A stretch of 23,000 bases of DNA from Owenia fusiformis (Eukaryota; Annelida; Polychaeta; Sabellida; Oweniidae). The stretch spans positions 1 through 23,000 of the forward strand of contig CAIIXF020000326.1 of assembly GCA_903813345.2 (NCBI GenBank), given 5' to 3'. Numbering within the stretch: position 1 is the first letter of the stretch; each line of letters begins with the position of its first letter. Shown piece by piece: positions 17,529 to 23,000 of this stretch. The position numbers were made by a program, and so were the translations under genes. Below the pieces are notes generated by a model. That model saw only the letters and a list, made by a program, of their open reading frames with translations, was not told the origin of the DNA and did not search any database.

Positions 17529-17816
17529 TAGCTTTTGACTTTTAGAAAGTAGCCCAGTGATGTCCCTTATTCCTAGCTTGTTCAGAAATTCTTGTTGGTC
17601 TGTTTGGCAGACATTTAAATTTCAGCCAAAGATATATAAGCTGTATCGCTTTTGAACTCAGTACTGTACAGATACGAATGACCACATATCCCCATATCAT
17701 TTTAGGATAGGCAATGAACTGAAAAGGGTACCCACAGTATTTAGTTGTTAAAGCTATATAATTAACTCAATATGTTTTAAGCCTGTACCTCAGTCCAATG
17801 TTTTATCCAAGTCATC
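17529..17816. other. unassigned sequence before the retroelement remains
   Basis: No repeat or protein motif is recognised. It may be decayed upstream sequence of the endonuclease-domain fragment, but frame-by-frame reading gives no convincing match. Confidence 0.4.
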
Positions 17817-18110
17817 CGACTGGACTCTCAACTGACCTCTTCCAAAGACTCAGTGCTGATGTCAAAACACAGTAGGACCATCATCTTCAATGAGCTCACG
17901 GTACCTTCAGAAGACCAACTAAAATATCTCATCAGCTTAAATATCCAAGACCTATTTGATGAAGCTAAGACAAGAGGGTGGTATGCAGTTATGCAACCAA
18001 TAGAAGTGGGATGCAGAGCCCAGCTTCTTCACTATGCTACCTCTTATCCAAGTTAGAACAATTTCCATCCCAGATGCGAGGACAAGGAGTGGAGGAAACA
18101 TCTGTGAAAC
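17817..18110 (+). pseudogene. endonuclease end of a non-LTR retrotransposon (fragment)
   Basis: The frame from 17817 shows a degenerate (R/K)PD site (SKDSVLMSK), then 14 residues to the glutamate of ELTVP (about 17889), then a GW and PIEVGCRA block ending at about 18020. A frameshift follows, and PASSLCYLLSKL and GVEETS continue in the next frame to about 18105. In non-LTR elements of the R2/R4/NeSL/Hero type, a restriction-like nuclease has (R/K)PD, 12-14 residues, then D/E, at the C-terminal end of the polyprotein. The order and spacing fit. The (R/K)PD site lacks its proline and the frame is broken, so it is inactive. It lies upstream of the reverse-transcriptase body, the opposite of normal. 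Confidence 0.7.
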
Positions 18111-18289
18111 ACCATTGTGTTGGGCCAAGTAGAAGACAAAAGCTTCTCTTGGGAAGGAGAGATGAAGCCCGCACTGTTAGTGGACAGCTTCATCACTGGC
18201 AAGAGAGCTCCGAAAGATGCTTCCTAAGAGATTACTTCATCTTAGTCATCCAAAGATTCTTCTTCCAAAGATCGAAACACTCAGGAAAA

Positions 18290-19841
18290 GAGAAGCATAG
18301 GACCAGGAAGACATTCTTTGAAAATCTCTATAGGCTCACATCAAACTTGTTAGGGAACCAAAGAGTGCCCATATGGCATGTACGCAGGATCAAGCAGAAG
18401 CAAATACTTTGGCAGCACACAGTGACCCAGATCGAGAGATGCCATTGGGTAATTTTCCAATTGACATCCCACCAGATTTATCATCAAAACCGTTTGACCA
18501 GTCGGATTTCAAGCTTGATGGGGTAAGAACAATCATCAGGAAGGCTCAGCTTCAGGTCTAACAGGTGTGACATACAGGGTCTACAAGAACTGCCGAAAGC
18601 CGTTAATACATCTATGGCGATTGCTAACAAGCATCCAGAACAAAAAAAATCAGCAAGGACTTGGACTTTGGTGGAAAGGTGCTTCATTGCAAAGGAGCTA
18701 AAATTTTAGCGACTGAACCAGTTCAGGTAGACATCATTATTGGATGCTGAGGGAAAGATCTTCTGGGCCATTTTGGTCAAGCCTCGAAGTTGTTTCCTAG
18801 TGGCCTGCCAAGCATTCAGAAAAGTGGTCTCCCAAGACACCATGGGGTTCATATAGCAGCATAAGCCAACTTGTGAAGGAAGCCAAGAAAGAGAATCAGA
18901 AGTTTGGCTGGACAGAAGGCCTACCTAGTGTCCCTCACCAACTGATACTAGAGGTACAAGTTCACTTTCACGTACCAAAACCAACAGATGTAGTCAATCT
19001 GACAATGGGAAACACAAACTCCTTGAAGTTGCACAATACATTTTGTAATTATACCACTAATTAGCAGAGTTGGGAGAAAGGCATAGTGGCAGACTGAACT
19101 GTATCAGTAGTTCTCTTCGTAACATCCATGAACTTACTGCTAAATGCCGGGATGATGCAGTGTAAGGTTTCACAAGCAAATGAAGGTGCAAAACACCTAC
19201 CATACAGAGCTTTCATGGATGACATCACAGTTATGACCAGTTCAGTAGTGAGTACCAGATGGGTTCTATTAGCTATGGAAAGAATGGCAAACTGGACTTG
19301 CATGAAGTTAAAAGCCAACCAGGTCAAGAAGCATGGTTTTGGTTGATGGCAAGCTTTCTCCAATGTAGTTCAAAATAAAGGGCAAGTAAATACCAACAGT
19401 GCATGATAAAAGAATCAAATGTCTAGAGAAGAACTATGACAAAACCTTGCGTGGTTTGAACAATACAGCTGAAGTCTCAAGGGACCTGGACAAGTGGCTT
19501 AAAGTCATTGACTCAAGTCATATATCAGGGCGTTATGACATTACTCCCCAATTTCAGTGGCCTTTCCAGATATACGACATTACCTGGGAACCCTCACTTC
19601 AGCAACTCTTGAAATGGAATGACCTTTGGTGCATGGACCGAGGGGAGTTCAATTTCCTATTAAGAGCTTTCCTTGACCTGGTCTCAACTCCATCAAACCT
19701 CAGACTTTGGGGCAAGGAAGAAACTGCCAACTGCCCCAAGTGCATGGCAACCGAATGACACGTACATTAAATCATACACTCAGTATTTGGGTTACAGCTC
19801 CACTGATGAACAATACAGATGGCGTCATGATTGAGGCTGAG
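18290..19841 (+). pseudogene. non-LTR retrotransposon reverse transcriptase, multiply frameshifted
   Basis: In order: RKTFFENLYRLTSNLL (18305), HSDPDREMPLG (18415), a frameshift near 18548, TYRVYKNC (18569), EGKIFWAILVK (18749), SQLVKEAKKENQ (18865), a degenerate PSVPHQL block, WEKGIVAD-stop-TVSVVLF (19070), the catalytic-site FMDD (19212-19223), a frameshift, KPTRSRSMVL (19315), IKCLEKNYD, LDKWLKVIDSS, CPKC (19732-19743), NHTLS and YRWRHD then stop (19814-19831). EGKIF, the FMDD palm motif, the KPxxSR block and a CxxC...H zinc site with RHD are features of restriction-endonuclease-type non-LTR elements. The first palm aspartate is lost, the final zinc cysteine appears as tryptophan, and there are several stops and shifts, so it is dead. 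The exact clade is not determined. Confidence 0.82.
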
Positions 19842-20159
19842 GATGCCCATACTTTGATCTGGGCCTATCTTCAATATCTATCTTGCGTTTCTTTGATCTG
19901 GGCATTATTAACCACTACCACTTCTAACATGTCTCATCAGATCGACTTTTTCATATGTGACAATAAAATAGCCTGACTTGTATTGTGCTGTCATATTGAA
20001 ATTACACTATCATAATAAACACATCATGTACTCGTAAGCGGTGCACACAAGCTGCAAAATTTGGCCAACATTTCACCAATAAGCAACATTGAGCTCTATC
20101 TACATGACTCTGCTAAAGCAGCTTCAGCCTTTGAAGTTAACATTAGTGTTTAGAAGTTA
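19842..20159. other. sequence between retroelement remains and right arm
   Basis: A short in-frame stretch to 19976 may be decayed retroelement sequence. Beyond that I see only a small direct repeat, GAAGTTAACATT, at about 20132 and 20154. No tail or target duplication for the retroelement is evident. Confidence 0.4.
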
Positions 20160-21427
20160 ACATTTTGAACAAGAAGTGCCCCCCCCCCTTTTCAGTTACA
20201 TAATTGTGTGAAGTGTCAACACTTAATTTCTTATAGTTTTTCCAAAATTTCAATTGCAAATATGTTCAAAATTAATGTACCTATATATTCAAAATCATAA
20301 ATGCTCATGAATAACCAAGACTTTTACCCAGAGGGAGAGATATTGGTCGTTACCATTGAAAAAAGCCAAAAATGATAGAGGTTGTCACATATTATGCAAA
20401 TGGGAAAGTTTGCATAATTATTGCATTTGTATAAGTATATTATAATAGCTCCATTTTGGTACCACTTACAGCTTTCAATTCTCAAAACTGTGGAAGTTAT
20501 TGTACTTTCAAATGATTAACATCAACTCTTTCTCAAGAAATGCCACGCCCCTTTTCAGTAGCATAATCATGTGAAGTGTTATAACTTAGTGTCTGACAAT
20601 GTTTTTTCCAAAACTTTCAATTGCAAATATGTTCAAAATTAATGTACCTATATATTTAAATTCATTTATGTTCATGGATGACTAAGACTGGTCACTCAGG
20701 CAGCAAGGTATTGTGCTATACCCTTGTAAAGAGGCAAAAATTACGATTAATGATGTCACATTTTATGCAAATGAGATTATTTGCATAATTATTGATCTCA
20801 TAATATGGGATACTATAATAGCTTCATTTTGGTACCACTACCAGCTTTCAATTCTCAAAACTGTGGAAGTTATTGTACTTTCAAATGATTAACATCAATT
20901 CTTTCTCAAGAAATGCCACGCCCCTTTTCAGTTACATAATCATGTGTCTGACAATGTTTTTCCAAAACTTTCAATTGCAAATATGTTCAAAATTAATGTA
21001 CCTATATATTTAGATTCATTTATGTTCATGAATGACTAAGACTGATCACTCAGGCGGAAAGGTATAATGCGATACCGTTGTAAAGAGGCAAGAATTATGA
21101 TTGATGATGTCACATTTTATGCAAATGAGGCAATTTGCATAATTATTGCATCTGATAATATAGAATACTATAATAGCTTCATTTTGGTACCACTTACAGC
21201 TTTCAATTCTCAAAACTGTGGAAGTTATTGTACTTTGAGATAATTAACATCAACTCTTTCAAAAATTCAAGATGGCCGACAAGATGGCCGCCAATGGATA
21301 CCATGGGACAATATTTCATTCTGGGAACATGCAAAAATCTTTAGTATGGACCTTTAGGATTACAAAAATGTACATTAAAAAAATACATCTTTCGGGTGCA
21401 TGGGAACCCCTCCTTCCTACCCGTCTA
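20160..21427 (-). repeat. right arm of the 5.4-kb element
   Basis: Three inverted subrepeats of about 370 bp, bounded by AAGTGCCCCCCCCC (20168), GCCACGCCCC (20541) and GCCACGCCCC (20916), then the outer section with AAGATGGCCGACAAGATGGC (21272) and CTTTCGGGTGCATGGGAACC near the end. The left arm has only two subrepeats. The outermost subrepeat matches its mirror copy at 16170-16560 more closely than its own neighbours, so the arms share a recent origin. Confidence 0.85.
21117..21142. promoter_or_regulatory. octamer-type inverted pair, mirror copy
   Basis: TTATGCAAAT, loop GAGGCA, ATTTGCATAA. Similar but less perfect pairs occur at about 20393 and 20765 in the inner subrepeats. Confidence 0.5.
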
Positions 21428-22362
21428 TAACATGGGGCACCAAATTTAGCGATTTTTGAGCTTTCAAAATGTCATAACTTCCAATCCGGAAGTCGGATCG
21501 AAATTTGGTTTGCAGATTCGGATTCCTGAGGAAATTCTATACTTAATTCATAACTCAAACGTTAAATTTGGAGAATTTCTTATTTTGACCTACTTTTCGG
21601 ACACCATATCTCAAAAGTGGGGCAAAATACTTTCTGACGGCAAAGGGCTATCACTATTAGCACACTCTTGGCTACATGTATACAAAATTTAGAAGAATAT
21701 AATTAATCTGTAGTGTCAGAATCGCAAAAATAAGGAAAAACTTTGAATTTGACCTAGATTTTGACCTAGGCATTTTGGTGTCCAAATTTTGAAGCTAGAT
21801 GGCTTTTTAGGTCCCATTCTTTTTAAGGCTTTCATTAAATTTAGCAGAACTCGGTCTATATTTCGTATTTTTCACTTCAAAAAAATATTTTTTCCCATTG
21901 ACTTAACATGGGCACCAAATTTAGCGATTTTTGAGCTTTCAAAACGCCATAACTTTCGAACCGGAAGTCCGATTTGAATTTGGTTTTCAGATTCGGAATC
22001 CCGAGAAAATTTCCTATAAGACTAATATCATGGACATTTGATTCGGAGAATTTTTTTTTGGACCTCGTTTTCGGACACTGATATCTCGAAATCGGTTCGA
22101 GATATCAAAAATCTAAATCGTAACGCGTTTTTCTACTTTTTTATGAGGAACACAATGAAAAAAAACCGGATCAAAAATATTGAAGGACGACCGAGATAAT
22201 GGGAAAAAGTGACAAAGTACTGGATTTGACCTAGTTCTTGACCTTTGACCTAGATAAAAATTTGACCCCATTTCCCACCAACTAGATACTAGACCTTATT
22301 TGACCATATAATAGTCTTGAAAAGATACCTTATAGTTATTGAGAAAACGTGGCCAGTAAAAT
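21428..22362 (+). repeat. compound satellite unit C, right part
   Basis: Resumes with TAACATGGGGCACC and CAAATTTAGCGATTTTTGAG, then a subrepeat at about 21473 (imperfect ACTTCCAATCCGGAAGT), the GACCTAGATTTTGACCTAGG block, a second intact CCCATTGACTTAACATGGGC (about 21895), a further subrepeat (21947) and TTGACCTTTGACCTAG (22238). With the insertion removed, unit C is about 1.88 kb, roughly one extra 450-bp internal block compared with A and B. Confidence 0.85.
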
Positions 22363-23000
22363 AACTAGACATGTAAATTGAACAAGTTCAATTTAAGACT
22401 CCAGATTTCAGACTTTTTTTAAGCTGAGTCATCCAAATACTTGTAAGCTGAGTCATTCAGAATAAGCTGAGTCAGCTAGAATATAGACATTTAGACAACT
22501 CTTAAGAATGTTATCATTGACTCCATTGGCTTAACATGGGGAAATCATCATATCGACTTTTCGAGACTTCAAACCGCTATAACTATCTAATCAGAAGGTG
22601 GATCGAAATTTGGTTTAAAGATTCTGTTTCCTGAGAAAATTCTACCCTTAATTCATAACTCATACGTTAAATTTGGAGAACTTTTTATTTTGACCTACTT
22701 TTCAGACACCATATCTCAAAAGTGGGTCAAAATACTTTCTGACGGCAGAAAGCTAACACTATAAGCACACTCTTTGCTACCTGTATACAAAATTTTGAAG
22801 CAAATCATAAAAGTGTAATGTCAGAATCGCAAAAATGAGGAAAAACTATGAATTTGACCTAGATTTTGACCTAGGCATTTTGGTGTCCAAATTTTAAAGC
22901 TAGATAGCCTTCGAGGTCCCCTTCTTTTATAGGCTTTCAGAATGTTAAGCTGTACTCAGTTTATATCTGGTATTTTACACTTCAAAAAAATCTTTTTTCT
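22363..23000 (+). repeat. compound satellite unit D (continues past the window)
   Basis: Starts AACTAGACATGTAAATTG with hairpin variant TTGAACAAGTTCAA and three TGAGTCA sites (22425, 22449, 22468). It lacks the microsatellite and then has CCATTGGCTTAACATGGGG, a diverged subrepeat near 22576 and the shared GACCTAGATTTTGACCTAGG block. It is cut by the window end. Confidence 0.85.

Larger units (their letters stand above)
16054..21427. mobile_element. 5.4-kb inverted-repeat element inserted in satellite unit C
   Basis: Arms at 16054-16965 and 20160-21427 are inverted copies; the outermost 500 bp or so are highly similar. The element breaks the satellite landmark CCCATTGACTTAACATGGGC, leaving CCCATTGCCATAA on the left and TATAACATGGGGC on the right. 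Both edges carry TAA (16051-16053 and 21428-21430), a possible 3-bp target duplication, or ATAA if four bases. The interior carries retrotransposon remains and a small DNA element. No transposase for the element itself is recognised. Confidence 0.8.

Noticed and set aside
19061-19363. 100-residue minus-strand frame
   Set aside because: It is antisense to the reverse-transcriptase palm region, which matches the known family on the plus strand.
1-23000. tRNA, rRNA or tRNA-derived SINE
   Set aside because: I looked for A- and B-box-like pairs and conserved rRNA words and saw none convincing; a covariance-model scan would be decisive.

Overview
This is eukaryotic, almost certainly animal, repeat-rich DNA. 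No open reading frame looks like an intact host gene, and I see no bacterial operon, rRNA or tRNA. Every coherent protein signal belongs to one decayed retroelement. The base composition is AT-rich, ACATGTA words are common, and some repeats carry (ACGG)n followed by a CTCGAACTTCGTTCG terminus. That mix fits a marine invertebrate, perhaps a mollusc; this is an inference and I do not name a species.

Region 1 (1-3880) is a mosaic of tandem repeats. It holds a 19-bp minisatellite (3-154), a possible minus-strand non-coding exon (372-562), degenerate repeats of about 115-138 bp (1700-2120), a very regular 145-bp array (2440-3085) running into an (ACGG)n tract with a hairpin terminus (3086-3184), a third degenerate array (3200-3560), and a further copy of the same hairpin terminus (3690-3873).

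Region 2 (3884-11787) is one 7.9-kb inverted-repeat element flanked by TTA on both sides. Its arms (3884-4984 and 10922-11787) mirror each other and consist mostly of a 53-bp tandem repeat, about 18 units on the left and 14 on the right. The interior has no recognisable transposase. It contains three copies of a short CAGGGGCGTAGCC-type element (one with a TAACA target duplication), foldback hairpins, and a G-poor 414-427-bp tandem repeat next to the right arm.

Region 3 (11791-12237) holds foldback and palindromic sequence. Region 4 (12238-23000) is a tandem array of a compound unit of about 1.43 kb, with copies starting at 12238, 13672, 15104 and 22363. Its third copy is split by a second inverted-repeat element (16054-21427), whose arms contain subrepeats of about 370-390 bp. 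Inside that element lie a 510-bp terminal-inverted-repeat element with a perfect 8-bp target duplication (17011-17520) and the frameshifted remains of a non-LTR retrotransposon with a restriction-like endonuclease. The endonuclease end (17817-18110) lies upstream of the reverse-transcriptase body (18290-19841), the reverse of the normal order.

The window therefore records nested insertion: compound satellite, then inverted-repeat element, then retroelement fragments and a small DNA element. Its most unusual content is the pair of elements whose long arms are built from tandem repeats and which lie next to 3-bp TTA or TAA duplications.
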